Source of the DNA: Streptomyces cellulosae
GTDB taxonomy: Bacteria > Actinomycetota > Actinomycetes > Streptomycetales > Streptomycetaceae
Assembly (NCBI RefSeq): GCF_000721105.1
Contig: NZ_JOEV01000017.1
Location: 62,001-126,000 of the forward strand
Reading direction: 5' to 3'
DNA: 64,000 nt
The translations under genes were made by a program, and so were the position numbers. The notes under the pieces are model-generated. The model was not told the origin of the DNA, searched no databases, and saw nothing but the letters and a program-made list of their open reading frames with translations. This document shows, piece by piece, positions 14,780 through 22,405 of the stretch (position 1 is the stretch's first letter; every line of letters begins with the position of its first letter).

Positions 14780-14905
14780 TTTAAGCGGTTTTCAACGGCT
14801 TCCACGGACTTCAACTTCTTTACCGCCTTCACCGGCCTTCGGCGGGCTTTCGGTGGCCTTCGGCGGCCTTTCGGCGGGCTTCAGCGGGCTTCGGCGGCTT
14901 CAGCG
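14780..14905. repeat. Degenerate 9-11-bp repeats downstream of the LuxR regulator
   Basis: On the minus strand, units like CGCTGAAGCC and CGCCGAAGG follow each other from the stop codon of the LuxR response regulator (14900-14902) for about 80 bases, then fade. The first unit contains the stop itself. The rest of the 321-bp spacer 14579-14899 holds the DUF1996 leader and nothing else I recognise. Confidence 0.7.
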
Positions 14906-15556
14906 GTCCTGGTCCAGATAGGCGAGAACCGCCAGGACGCGCCGGTTGTCGTCGTCCGACACCTCCAGACCCAGTTTGGCGAAGATGTTGGAGGTGTGTT
15001 TGGCGATCGCCCGTTCCGTCACGACGAGCTTCTCCGCGATCGCCGCGTTGGACCGGCCCTGGGCCATCAGCTCCAGCACCTCCAGCTCGCGGGGGGTCAG
15101 CCGCCCGAGCGGCCGGTTGTCGTCGGCCGCCCGACGGGACAGCAGCTGCTGGATCACCTGCGGATCCATCGCCGTCCCGCCCGCCGCCACCCGTCGTACG
15201 GCGTCCACGAACTGCTCCGCGTCGAACACCCGGTCCTTCAGCAGATAGCCGACCCCGCCGGTGCCGTCGGCCAGCAGCTCCCGCGCGTACAGCTGCTCCA
15301 CGTGCTGGGACAGCACCAGCACCGGCAGCCCGGGTCTGTCGCGGCGGGCGTCGAGCGCGCACTGCAGGCCCTCGTCGGTGTGCGTCGGCGGGAGCCGGAC
15401 GTCGACCACGGCGACGTCCGGCTCCAGTTCGGCCAGCGCCCGGGCCAGTTCCGGCCCGGTCTCGACGGCGGCGGCGATCTCGAAGTCGTAGGCCTGAAGG
15501 AGCCGGACGAGTCCGTCGCGCAGCAGGAACAGGTCTTCGGCTAGGACAACGCGCAA
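14900..15556 (-). CDS. LuxR/NarL-type response regulator
   Basis: The 218-residue protein has a receiver domain with acidic residues E7-D8 and phospho-acceptor D52. A LuxR helix-turn-helix follows near residues 145-205 (LTPRELEVLELMAQGRSNAA). Its start overlaps the 3' end of the sensor kinase gene by 16 bp, so the two are translationally coupled and form a two-component system. The target is not visible. The tail KLGLEVSDDDNRRVLAVLAYL is typical of Streptomyces members. Confidence 0.95.
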   Translation of the reverse strand: MRVVLAEDLFLLRDGLVRLLQAYDFEIAAAVETGPELARALAELEPDVAVVDVRLPPTHTDEGLQCALDARRDRPGLPVLVLSQHVEQLYARELLADGTGGVGYLLKDRVFDAEQFVDAVRRVAAGGTAMDPQVIQQLLSRRAADDNRPLGRLTPRELEVLELMAQGRSNAAIAEKLVVTERAIAKHTSNIFAKLGLEVSDDDNRRVLAVLAYLDQDR

Positions 15557-16827
15557 GGGATCTCCATGGTGACCATGGTGGGGCCGCCCGCGGGCGAGCT
15601 GACGGCGAGGACGCCGTCGAATGTACCCAGTCGCCGCTCGACCCCGGCCAGACCCGAACCGGCCCCGATCGCCGCACCGCCCCTGCCGTTGTCGGTGACG
15701 GAGATCCGCAGCACGGCCCCGCCCTCGTCGGTGTGGTGCAGGTCGACCCAGATCCGGTCGGCGCCGGAGTGCTTGACCGCGTTGGTCAGCACCTCGCTGA
15801 CGGCGAAGTACGCCGCCGACTCCACGGGGGCGTCCACCCGGCCCGGCAGCTCCACGCTCACCTCGGTGGCGACGGGCAGCCGCAGCGCCAGCGCCCGTAC
15901 CGCGTCGCCCAGTCCGCGCTCGGCGAGCACCGGGGGATGGATGCCGCGGACGAGTTCACGCAGCTCGGTCAGGGCCTCGGCGGAGGACTGACGGGCCTGG
16001 GCGAGCAGCCGCTTGGCCTGCTCCGGGTCCTTCTCCACCAGGACCTCGATGGTGCCGAGATCCATCCCCATGGCGACCAGCCGCGCCTGCGCCCCGTCGT
16101 GCAGGTCCCGCTCGATGCGCCGCAGTTCGGCCGCGGAGGTGTCGACGGCGTCCCGCCGGGTCTCGGTCAGCACCCGCACCCGCTCCGCCAGTTCGCCCTG
16201 GCCCGAGGTGAGCACGGCCCGGGCCAGCCGGAAATGCCCCTCCAGCAGCCGCGGGGTGAGGAAGGGCGTGAAGAAGAGGAGGGCAAGGCCCAGGGTGGCG
16301 GCGCCGAACGCGGACGCCTGGTCGGTCACATGTACGAATCCATACCAGTATCCGTCGGGGAGGACCCGCCACAGTCCGGCCGCGACCGCGAACCCCTCCA
16401 GGGGATAGAACAGCAGCGCCGCCGACAGCAGCGCGGTGACGAACCCGGCCGTCATGTCCACCGGCAGCCACCACAGATCCCGCCAGGTCGCCGGGTCGCG
16501 CAGCATCCCGAAGGTGCGCGTCCACGGGTTGGCGTCCTTCGGCAGCGGCCGGTACGCCGAGGGGATCGGCACCCCGCACCACTCGGCGGCCAGAACCCGC
16601 CGCCAGTCCGCGTACGCCCGCACCCCCGTGAGCACCCAGGGCGTGGTGACGATCCCCACCCCGACCGGGATCAGCGCGATCGACACCACGGAGAGAACGA
16701 AACAGGTCACGGCCCCCGGTAACACCACAAGCGCCAGCCCCAGCCCCCGCAACGCCGCCCGCGCGACACCCCGCACCCGTGTCCCCCCGTTACCGCTGCC
16801 GCTGCCGTTCTTCGCCTCTGTGGTCAT
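15541..16827 (-). CDS. Membrane sensor histidine kinase (HisKA_3)
   Basis: The 428-residue protein has two paired hydrophobic regions (about 25-75 and 120-200) within a sensor domain of the Streptomyces type containing WRDLWWLPVD. A HisKA_3 dimerisation segment carries the phospho-acceptor H243 in ERDLHDGAQ. The C-terminal ATPase domain has NAVKHS and DNGRGG boxes. It should phosphorylate the overlapping LuxR regulator. The signal is unknown, and the lack of a large extracellular loop suggests sensing in or at the membrane. Confidence 0.95.
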   Translation of the reverse strand: MTTEAKNGSGSGNGGTRVRGVARAALRGLGLALVVLPGAVTCFVLSVVSIALIPVGVGIVTTPWVLTGVRAYADWRRVLAAEWCGVPIPSAYRPLPKDANPWTRTFGMLRDPATWRDLWWLPVDMTAGFVTALLSAALLFYPLEGFAVAAGLWRVLPDGYWYGFVHVTDQASAFGAATLGLALLFFTPFLTPRLLEGHFRLARAVLTSGQGELAERVRVLTETRRDAVDTSAAELRRIERDLHDGAQARLVAMGMDLGTIEVLVEKDPEQAKRLLAQARQSSAEALTELRELVRGIHPPVLAERGLGDAVRALALRLPVATEVSVELPGRVDAPVESAAYFAVSEVLTNAVKHSGADRIWVDLHHTDEGGAVLRISVTDNGRGGAAIGAGSGLAGVERRLGTFDGVLAVSSPAGGPTMVTMEIPCALS

Positions 16828-16919
16828 GCCGTCAGTCTGGCCGAGGGGGCGAGGGGGGTCACGGGGGTTGGACGGCCGGTCAGGGGTGGTCCCAGGTACA
16901 CCCTGCGTCCGTGTCCGCC

Positions 16920-17939
16920 TCAGCTCTCACTCGCCTCGAGTACCTTCGCCTCCAGCTCCGGGGCGAGGCCCACGGTCGGCCGGTCCGGCCGCTGCGGAGC
17001 CGCTGAGCCGATGCCTCGCAGCCAGTGCCAGGTGTCGGCGACCGTCTCCGTGACCGGACGGCAGCGCAGGCCCGCTGCCAGGGCCCGGGAGACGTCCGCG
17101 CCGTGCAGGGCCGCGTGGCCCTCGCTGTCCGGGGGCAGCCACACCGGCAGGTGCAGCCACGGTTCGATGCCCGCGGCGAGGATCACCTCGGGGTCGGTCC
17201 AGCGCAGCTCGGCGGGCCCGCCGGTGACCTCCGCGCAGGCGTCCAGCAGCGAACCCATGGTGGCGTGCCCAGGGGGAGAGACGACGGTGTACGGTCCGCT
17301 CGCCTCCCGCTCCACCGAGTCCAGGATCCACTCCGCCAGGTCGCGGACGTCGATGTACTGGAGGGGCAGTTCGCGCGGCCCGGGGGCGAGTACGGGGCCG
17401 CCCCGGGCGATCCGGGTCAGCCACCACGGCAGCCGGCCGACGTTCTCGTACGGCCCCAGGATCAGCCCGGCCCGCACCAGCAGGGAGCGCTCCGCGCCGA
17501 ACGTCTCCACGGCGGCCAGCTCGCCGCCCCGCTTGTCCCGGGCGTAGTCTCTCTGCCCGGCGCCGGCGGCCGCGCCCGGGACCAGCGGCGCGTCCTCGGT
17601 GTACCCGGCACCCCGGGGCCAGGCGTACACCGAGCAGCTCGACACGTACACGTACCGTCCGGCGCGGCCCCGCAGCAGCCGCGCCGCGTCCCGGACCGCC
17701 CGGGGCGCCGCCGACCAGGTGTCGACCACGGCGTCCCAGCCGCCGTCACCGGTGCCGCCGCCGTCGGCCAGGGCGGCGAGTCCGTCGGGCGTGGTGCGGT
17801 CGCCGTGCAGCGACCGCACCCCGGGCGGGGGCCGGTGGTGTCCCCGGTGGAAGACGGTCACGTCCCAGCCGCGCCCGAGGGCCGCCTCGGCGACGGCCCG
17901 ACCCGCGAACTCGGTCCCGCCCAGCAGCAGAAGTCTCAT
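16920..17939 (-). CDS. NAD-dependent epimerase/reductase family protein
   Basis: This is a 339-residue extended SDR protein. The nucleotide-binding glycine motif appears at the N-terminus (LLLLGGTEFAGRAVAEAAL), and a Tyr of the SDR type lies in YVSSCSVYAW. Homologues are annotated as NAD-dependent epimerase/dehydratase or reductase, with undefined substrates. It is a single gene, with about 90 bp before the sensor kinase and 60 bp from the winged-helix regulator, all on the minus strand. Confidence 0.88.
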   Translation of the reverse strand: MRLLLLGGTEFAGRAVAEAALGRGWDVTVFHRGHHRPPPGVRSLHGDRTTPDGLAALADGGGTGDGGWDAVVDTWSAAPRAVRDAARLLRGRAGRYVYVSSCSVYAWPRGAGYTEDAPLVPGAAAGAGQRDYARDKRGGELAAVETFGAERSLLVRAGLILGPYENVGRLPWWLTRIARGGPVLAPGPRELPLQYIDVRDLAEWILDSVEREASGPYTVVSPPGHATMGSLLDACAEVTGGPAELRWTDPEVILAAGIEPWLHLPVWLPPDSEGHAALHGADVSRALAAGLRCRPVTETVADTWHWLRGIGSAAPQRPDRPTVGLAPELEAKVLEASES

Positions 17940-17999
17940 GCCGACGACTCTGCCCGGCCCGGACTCGGAAGGGAACGGGACTTGGCTGTCAGCAGAAGG

Positions 18000-18626
18000 T
18001 CAACGCCCGGTCGGCGGCGCGTACTTGTAGCCGACCCGGCGGACCGTCTGGATCGCCCGCCGGTGCTCGGCGCCCAGCTTGCGGCGCAGCCGGGCGATGT
18101 GGACGTCGACGGTACGGCCGTCGCCCACATGCCCGTAGCCCCACACCGTGCTCACCAGCTGGTCGCGGGTGTGCACCCGGTGCGGGTGGAGGACGAGGTG
18201 GGAGAGAAGCTCGAACTCCAGGTAGGTGAGGTCGAGTTCGCGTCCGTCCACCGCGGCGGTGCGTCGCACGGTGTCGATCCGGACCAGCGGGTCGATCGCG
18301 CCGACGGCCTCCTCGTGCGCCCCCGGGGCCACCGGCGTGGCCGACCGGTCGCGCGCGACCGTCGGCACCGCCGTCGTCGGAGGGAAGGGCATCTGCTGGT
18401 CGGCCGGTACGAGCACCAGGTAGCCGACCATCGGGGGCTGGCCCGGCAGCGTGGGCAGGGTGTGCGGGGGAGCGGGCAGCCAGGTGGCGCCCGGCGGCAG
18501 GAAGTCCGCGATCTCGACCACCTCGTCCCGGTCGACGGCCCGCAGCCGGTGCCGGGCGGAGCCGTGGGCCGGGACGGGGGAGGAGGCGGTACGGGCGGCA
18601 GTGGAGAGTGAACGAGTGGTCGCCAT
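18000..18626 (-). CDS. Winged-helix regulator without receiver domain
   Basis: In this 208-residue protein only the C-terminal OmpR/PhoB-type DNA-binding domain is recognisable (about residues 110-205: LDLTYLEFELLSHL, then TVDVHIARLRRKLG and VRRVGYKY). The first 100 residues are Pro/Ala-rich and contain no phospho-acceptor domain, so control by a kinase is unlikely. A 40-codon Cys-Cys reading frame and a GC hairpin lie in the 134 bp upstream and may regulate it. The nearby gene is glnII, but no functional link is shown. Confidence 0.88.
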   Translation of the reverse strand: MATTRSLSTAARTASSPVPAHGSARHRLRAVDRDEVVEIADFLPPGATWLPAPPHTLPTLPGQPPMVGYLVLVPADQQMPFPPTTAVPTVARDRSATPVAPGAHEEAVGAIDPLVRIDTVRRTAAVDGRELDLTYLEFELLSHLVLHPHRVHTRDQLVSTVWGYGHVGDGRTVDVHIARLRRKLGAEHRRAIQTVRRVGYKYAPPTGR

Positions 18627-18732
18627 GAGAGGTCAGCTCTTTCGCGCGAGGAGTTCGTCAACGAGGTCAACGGTTCCCGGACCCGAGTTCGTGGTCGGAT
18701 TCGGTTCGTCGAGGGACGTACGTCGTTTCGCG

Positions 18733-18747
18733 CCGGCCGAAGGCCGG
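18733..18747 (-). promoter_or_regulatory. GC hairpin between short ORF and winged-helix gene
   Basis: Six-bp CCGGCC/GGCCGG arms with a 3-nt loop start 12 bases after the stop of the 40-codon frame and 107 bases before the regulator start. Its placement would suit an attenuator, but no competing structure was worked out. Confidence 0.4.
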
Positions 18748-18759
18748 GGGTGTACGGCT

Positions 18760-18882
18760 TTAGAGGGCCGGCGCGTTCCTCGCGCGGCAACACACCCGGT
18801 CGAAGTCGTGGTGCTGACGGGAAGGCCAGAACGGCTCGAGGTCGGGGCGACCCGTCGCGGTGTACTTCTGGAAGCTGGCCAT
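18760..18882 (-). CDS. Short ORF (40 aa) with adjacent cysteines, possible leader peptide
   Basis: ATG at 18882 opens a 40-codon frame ending in TAA, a rare stop here. The peptide begins MASFQKYTATGRPDLEPFWP and ends RVCCRARNAPAL. Nearly all third bases are G or C and amino acid use is protein-like, unlike the competing frame from 18890. The ribosome site is weak. It lies 133 bp upstream of the winged-helix regulator. The segment HHDFDRVCCR recalls actinobacterial cysteine-containing leader peptides, but it could also be a free small protein. Confidence 0.55.
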   Translation of the reverse strand: MASFQKYTATGRPDLEPFWPSRQHHDFDRVCCRARNAPAL

Positions 18883-19004
18883 GGGCCCATTGAAGCAGAG
18901 ACCGGCCGCTACGAGGACCCTTCTCTCACAGCGTGGACGCCACCTTGGCGTGAAGTTGATGACACCCGTCCACCATGCGGACAGCCCTGCCCCCCCGGCA
19001 ACGC
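18883..19004. other. Spacer between glnII terminator and short ORF
   Basis: I see no gene here. It must contain the promoter for the short ORF and winged-helix regulator on the minus strand, but no clear -10/-35 pair stands out. Confidence 0.5.
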
Positions 19005-19043
19005 GAAGGGGCGCCCGCCGGTTGTTCCGGCGGGCGCCCCTTC
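19005..19043 (-). terminator. glnII terminator
   Basis: Perfect 17-bp arms at 19005-19021 and 19027-19043 with loop TTGTT. It starts 17 bases downstream of the glnII stop (minus strand) and is one of the strongest hairpins in the window. Confidence 0.9.
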
Positions 19044-19060
19044 GGGAGCTCTTGGGCGGA

Positions 19061-20089
19061 TCAGACCTGACCGGCCTTCTCCAGGGCGGTGCAGCAGGTG
19101 TCGACGATCAGCCGCGTCACCAGGTACGGGTCCACGTTGGCGTTGGGACGGCGGTCCTCGATGTAACCCTTGCCGTCCTTCTCGACCTGCCACGGGATAC
19201 GCACCGAGGCGCCACGGTTGGAGACGCCGTACGAGTACTCGTTCCACGGGGCGGTCTCGTGCAGGCCGGTCAGGCGGTCGTCGATGCCGGCGCCGTAGTT
19301 CTTGACGTGGTCGAGCGGCTTGGAGCCCTCACCCAGCGACTCGCACGCGGTGATGATCGCGTCGTAGCCCTCGCGCATCGCCTTGGTGGAGAAGTTGGTG
19401 TGCGCGCCGGCGCCGTTCCAGTCGCCCTTGACCGGCTTGGGGTCGAGGGTGGCGGCGACGCCGAAGTCCTCGGCGGTGCGGTAGAGCAGCCAGCGGGCCA
19501 CCCACAGGTGGTCGGAGACCTCCAGCGGGGAGACCGGGCCGACCTGGAACTCCCACTGGCCGGGCATGACCTCGGCGTTGATGCCGGAGATGGCCAGACC
19601 CGCCTTGAGGCAGTTCTCCAGGTGCGCCTCGACGATGTCACGGCCGAAGATCTCGTCGGCGCCGACACCGCAGTAGTAGCCGCCCTGCGGGGCGGGGAAG
19701 CCGCCCTTGGGGAAGCCGAGCGGGTAGCCGTCCTTGAAGAAGGTGTACTCCTGCTCGATGCCGAAGATCGGCTCCTGCGCGGCGAACTTCTCGGCGACCT
19801 CGGTGAGCGCGGCACGCGTGTTGGACTCGTGCGGCGTCATGTCGATGTTGAGGACCTCGCACAGCACGAGGATGTCGTCGCCGCCGCGGATCGGGTCGGG
19901 GCAGGAGAAGACCGGCTTGAGGACACGGTCGGAGGAGTGGCCCTCGGCCTGGTTCGTGGAGGACCCGTCGAAGCCCCAGATCGGCAGCTCCGCGCCCTTG
20001 GCGTCATCCGCCATGATCTTCGTCTTGGAACGGAGCTTGGCGGTCGGCTGGGTGCCGTCGATCCAGATGTACTCAGCCTTGAAGGTCAC
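19061..20089 (-). CDS. glnII: Glutamine synthetase type II
   Basis: The 342-residue enzyme is of the eukaryote-like GSII class and condenses glutamate and ammonia to glutamine at the cost of ATP. It begins FKAEYIWIDGTQP, has the substrate-loop motif FDGSSTNQAEGHSSD, and contains MPGQWEFQVG and NGAGAHTNFST of the active site. GTG at 20089 is chosen because GAAGGAAG precedes it and GSII proteins begin at this point. The enzyme lacks the adenylylation loop of GSI. It is heat-labile in Streptomyces and induced under nitrogen limitation. A GlnR operator lies about 105 bp upstream. Confidence 0.97.
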   Translation of the reverse strand: MTFKAEYIWIDGTQPTAKLRSKTKIMADDAKGAELPIWGFDGSSTNQAEGHSSDRVLKPVFSCPDPIRGGDDILVLCEVLNIDMTPHESNTRAALTEVAEKFAAQEPIFGIEQEYTFFKDGYPLGFPKGGFPAPQGGYYCGVGADEIFGRDIVEAHLENCLKAGLAISGINAEVMPGQWEFQVGPVSPLEVSDHLWVARWLLYRTAEDFGVAATLDPKPVKGDWNGAGAHTNFSTKAMREGYDAIITACESLGEGSKPLDHVKNYGAGIDDRLTGLHETAPWNEYSYGVSNRGASVRIPWQVEKDGKGYIEDRRPNANVDPYLVTRLIVDTCCTALEKAGQV

Positions 20090-20469
20090 GGGGCCACTTC
20101 CTTCGGGGGTGTGTCGCAGACGCACGTGCGGGTGCTGCGGCGCCTCGGCACTGGGACGCCGCACTCGATGCCCGGCAGCCTGTCAACAGGCGATTTCCCG
20201 ATCATTGCTCGAATGTGAACCCCGTGTTACCTGGCGGTGTTGTGCCGCCACGCGCGCTGTGAGGGACCGCGGCGCGCTCGGAGTGGCCGGTGACGAGGGC
20301 CGTGGAGGGGCGCTGGAGCGGCTCGTATGCGATGGGATTGAGGCCGGGAAACGGGGGCATGCCTGGGCGCGGGGCAGGGGACGTCGAAGGCTCGGACGCG
20401 CCGGTCCCGCCACCCCTGGCCGGGGGCGGCGGGACCGATGACACGTACGGCTGGGTGCGTCCCGGGGCC
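20090..20469. other. glnII upstream region, otherwise without genes
   Basis: The 380-bp spacer holds the glnII leader and GlnR site (20193-20230) and then about 230 bp downstream of the secreted Gln/Ala-rich protein gene. I find no convincing gene in the latter part. Confidence 0.6.
20193..20230 (-). promoter_or_regulatory. GlnR operator of glnII
   Basis: On the minus strand four pentamers, GTAAC, TTCAC, GCAAT and GAAAT, are each separated by exactly 6 nt. They match the a1-b1-a2-b2 layout of Streptomyces GlnR boxes (gTnAc then GaAAc); b1 and a2 are the weaker sites. glnII is a known GlnR target in S. coelicolor. Confidence 0.8.
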
Positions 20470-21162
20470 TCACCCCACCTTCTCGATCACGGCCCTGCGG
20501 ATCAGGAACTTGCCGGGCTCACGGACCTGCTCGAAAGCCGCGTTGTTCAGCAGCGCGCAGCTGCCGGAGACCGAGGTGACCTCCACCGTCGTGGACTTGT
20601 TGTTGTCCAGGTTGGTGACCTTGAGTCTGGTGCCCGCCGGGAACTGGTTGCTGGACGCGGCCGGGGCACCAGCCTCGCCCGACAGGGTGACGGTGGAGCC
20701 CTTGCACACCTGCTGCCCGGCGGCGGCGCCACCGCCGGCCGCGGGAGGCTGCGCGGCGGGGGCGCTCGACGCGGACTGCGCGGGCGGCTGTGCCGACTGG
20801 GCGGGCTGCGCCGGCTGGGCCGCTTCGGCGGGCTGGGTCGCCTGGGAGCCCTGAGCCGACTCCCCGACGACGCAGCCGGACGCCTTCTGCTGCACCTTGA
20901 TCTGCTCGATGACGGCCTCGCGGTTGGCGATCCGCGCCGCGGACTGCGCGTCCGGGGCGGCCTGTTGCCCGGCGATGAACTTCTGGTTGTTGCCGAGCGC
21001 GGTGGCGAGCCCCTGGCAGACGGTCGACTCGGCGGCCGTCTGCGGACCCTGCGCGGCGTTCGAGGTGCTCGCCATGACGAAGGCACCGCCTCCGGCCACT
21101 GCCGCCGCGCTCACCAGCAGCGCGACCTTCTTCTTCGTACCGAGCGTTCTTCTGCGCGACAT
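20470..21162 (-). CDS. Secreted Gln/Ala/Pro-rich protein
   Basis: The 230-residue product starts at ATG 21162 behind AGGAG. The basic N-terminus (MSRRRTLGTKKK) and a hydrophobic segment form a signal or anchor. A helical region with Cys and NREAVIEQI follows, then an Ala/Gln/Pro linker of AQPAQPAQ type and a compact C-terminal domain (VCKGSTVTLSGEAG to FLIRRAVIEKVG) with two Cys. The function is unknown. The N-terminal half resembles that of the DUF1996 protein at 12995-14578, which suggests a shared envelope module. Confidence 0.8.
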   Translation of the reverse strand: MSRRRTLGTKKKVALLVSAAAVAGGGAFVMASTSNAAQGPQTAAESTVCQGLATALGNNQKFIAGQQAAPDAQSAARIANREAVIEQIKVQQKASGCVVGESAQGSQATQPAEAAQPAQPAQSAQPPAQSASSAPAAQPPAAGGGAAAGQQVCKGSTVTLSGEAGAPAASSNQFPAGTRLKVTNLDNNKSTTVEVTSVSGSCALLNNAAFEQVREPGKFLIRRAVIEKVG

Positions 21163-21282
21163 GTGCGACTCCTGGGAGGTCGGGGAGCGTACGCGCCTAG
21201 GTACGAAATACCGAACGAGGTTACTCAGTGGTGACAGGAGTCACTGAAGTGGCCTACGTCACATGGGTGTTGGTCCGGGTCC

Positions 21283-21651
21283 TCACGCCTTCTGCCGAGA
21301 CAGGGCATCCCGTACCACCTCGTCGGTGCGGGCCACCACCGCTGTCCCGTCGTCCGCGGTGATGATCGGGCGCTGGATCAGCTTCGGATGCTCGGCGAGC
21401 GCCTTTACCCAACGGTCGCGCGCGCTGTCGTCCCGCGGCCACTCCTTGAGCCCGAGCTCCTTGGCGGCCGCCTCCTGGGTGCGCGTGATGTCCCACGGTT
21501 CGAGGTGCAGCCGGTCGAGTACGGCGCGGATCTCGTCCTCGCTCGGTACGTCCTCCAGATAGCGGCGGACGGTGTAGTCGGCACCCTCGGCGTCGAGGAG
21601 TGTGAGCGCGCTGCGGCACTTCGAACAAGCCGGGTTGATCCAGATCTCCAT
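21283..21651 (-). CDS. ArsC/Spx-family thioredoxin-fold protein
   Basis: This 122-residue protein of the arsenate-reductase (ArsC/YffB/Spx) family starts at ATG 21651. The redox motif C9-S-K-C12 lies in WINPACSKC, and the family segment DITRTQEAAAKELGL and the loop QRPIITADDG follow. A two-Cys active site differs from the single Cys of classical ArsC. No arsenic-resistance genes are adjacent, so a general thiol-reductase or unknown role is more likely. An in-frame GTG at 21693 is possible but unneeded. Confidence 0.85.
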   Translation of the reverse strand: MEIWINPACSKCRSALTLLDAEGADYTVRRYLEDVPSEDEIRAVLDRLHLEPWDITRTQEAAAKELGLKEWPRDDSARDRWVKALAEHPKLIQRPIITADDGTAVVARTDEVVRDALSRQKA

Positions 21652-21826
21652 GCCGCCCACGGTACGCGAAAACCCGTCCTCCACCTGCGTCACACCACCC
21701 CCGAAAGCCCTTGTGGCCAGGGCCTTTTGTCAGTGCCGGGCAGTAGAATAGAAGCAGTGTTCGAGGGTGTTGCCGGGGTCGCCGAAGTCCCCGGCGGGGC
21801 ACCCTGACCGCGACAGGAGGATGCCT

Positions 21827-22141
21827 GTGCCCGCTGCCGCACTGAAGCCGAAGCCGCTGCCGACCCAGTCCACCGTGAAGCGTCCCGTCCAGCTCGACCT
21901 GCCGTACGAGCCGGTGGAGAAGCGGCCGTTGCCGCCCGGGCGGCCGCGTGAGTGGTACGTGAGCCACAACCGGCGTCTCAAGGCCATGCGCCTTGCGATC
22001 GCCCTGCTCGACTCGGGGGTGTACCTGCCCAACCAGGCCCGCAACGAGACGATACGGAGCGCCGCCGAGCTGATCGGTGTGCATCCGCCGTCGGACACCA
22101 CCTGCCACATGGTGCGGGCGTTGATGCGGTACTCGAGGTGA
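21827..22141 (+). CDS. Conserved small basic protein, unknown function
   Basis: AGGAGG (21815-21820) is 6 nt from GTG 21827 and abuts ATG 21821, so GTG is preferred, giving 104 residues. The first 35 residues are Pro/Lys-rich, and the rest is a small helical domain (HNRRLKAMRLAIALLDSG to TTCHMVRALMRY). I do not recognise the family. It looks like a compact nucleic-acid- or protein-binding domain common in Streptomyces. Confidence 0.78.
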   Translation: MPAAALKPKPLPTQSTVKRPVQLDLPYEPVEKRPLPPGRPREWYVSHNRRLKAMRLAIALLDSGVYLPNQARNETIRSAAELIGVHPPSDTTCHMVRALMRYSR

Positions 22142-22300
22142 GCTGCGGCGCCGGGTGCCCCTGTGCTTCGGGGCGCCCGGCGCCGGTGTGCCCGTGAACA
22201 GCGCCCGTGAACAAGCCACCACCGGGGCGAACCCAGCTCCTACGCGCCAGTTCCACGCGCTCCTCCTCCAAGTCCCGCGCGCGCAAGCCCCGCCCGCCCA

Positions 22301-22405
22301 CGTCCTACGCCCCCACGTCCTACGCCCCCAACTCCTACGCCCCCAACTCCTACGCCCCCAACTCCTACGCCCCCAACTCCCACGCACCCAACTCCTACGC
22401 CCCCA
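22301..22405. repeat. 15-bp minisatellite, seven units
   Basis: Units of ACTCCTACGCCCCCA repeat seven times without spacers; the first two begin CG, and unit 6 has two changes. The unit at 22391-22405 contains the stop codon of the winged-helix protein (22395-22397). Five of the six downstream units keep the same in-frame TAG. Confidence 0.95.

Noticed and set aside
18633..18890. 85-codon minus-strand frame overlapping the Cys-Cys short ORF
   Set aside because: Its composition is Ser/Arg/Pro-rich and it extends into the region before the winged-helix gene. The 40-codon frame has better protein character.
22301..22405. Possible CRISPR array
   Set aside because: Units are contiguous 15-mers without spacers, and no cas genes are present.
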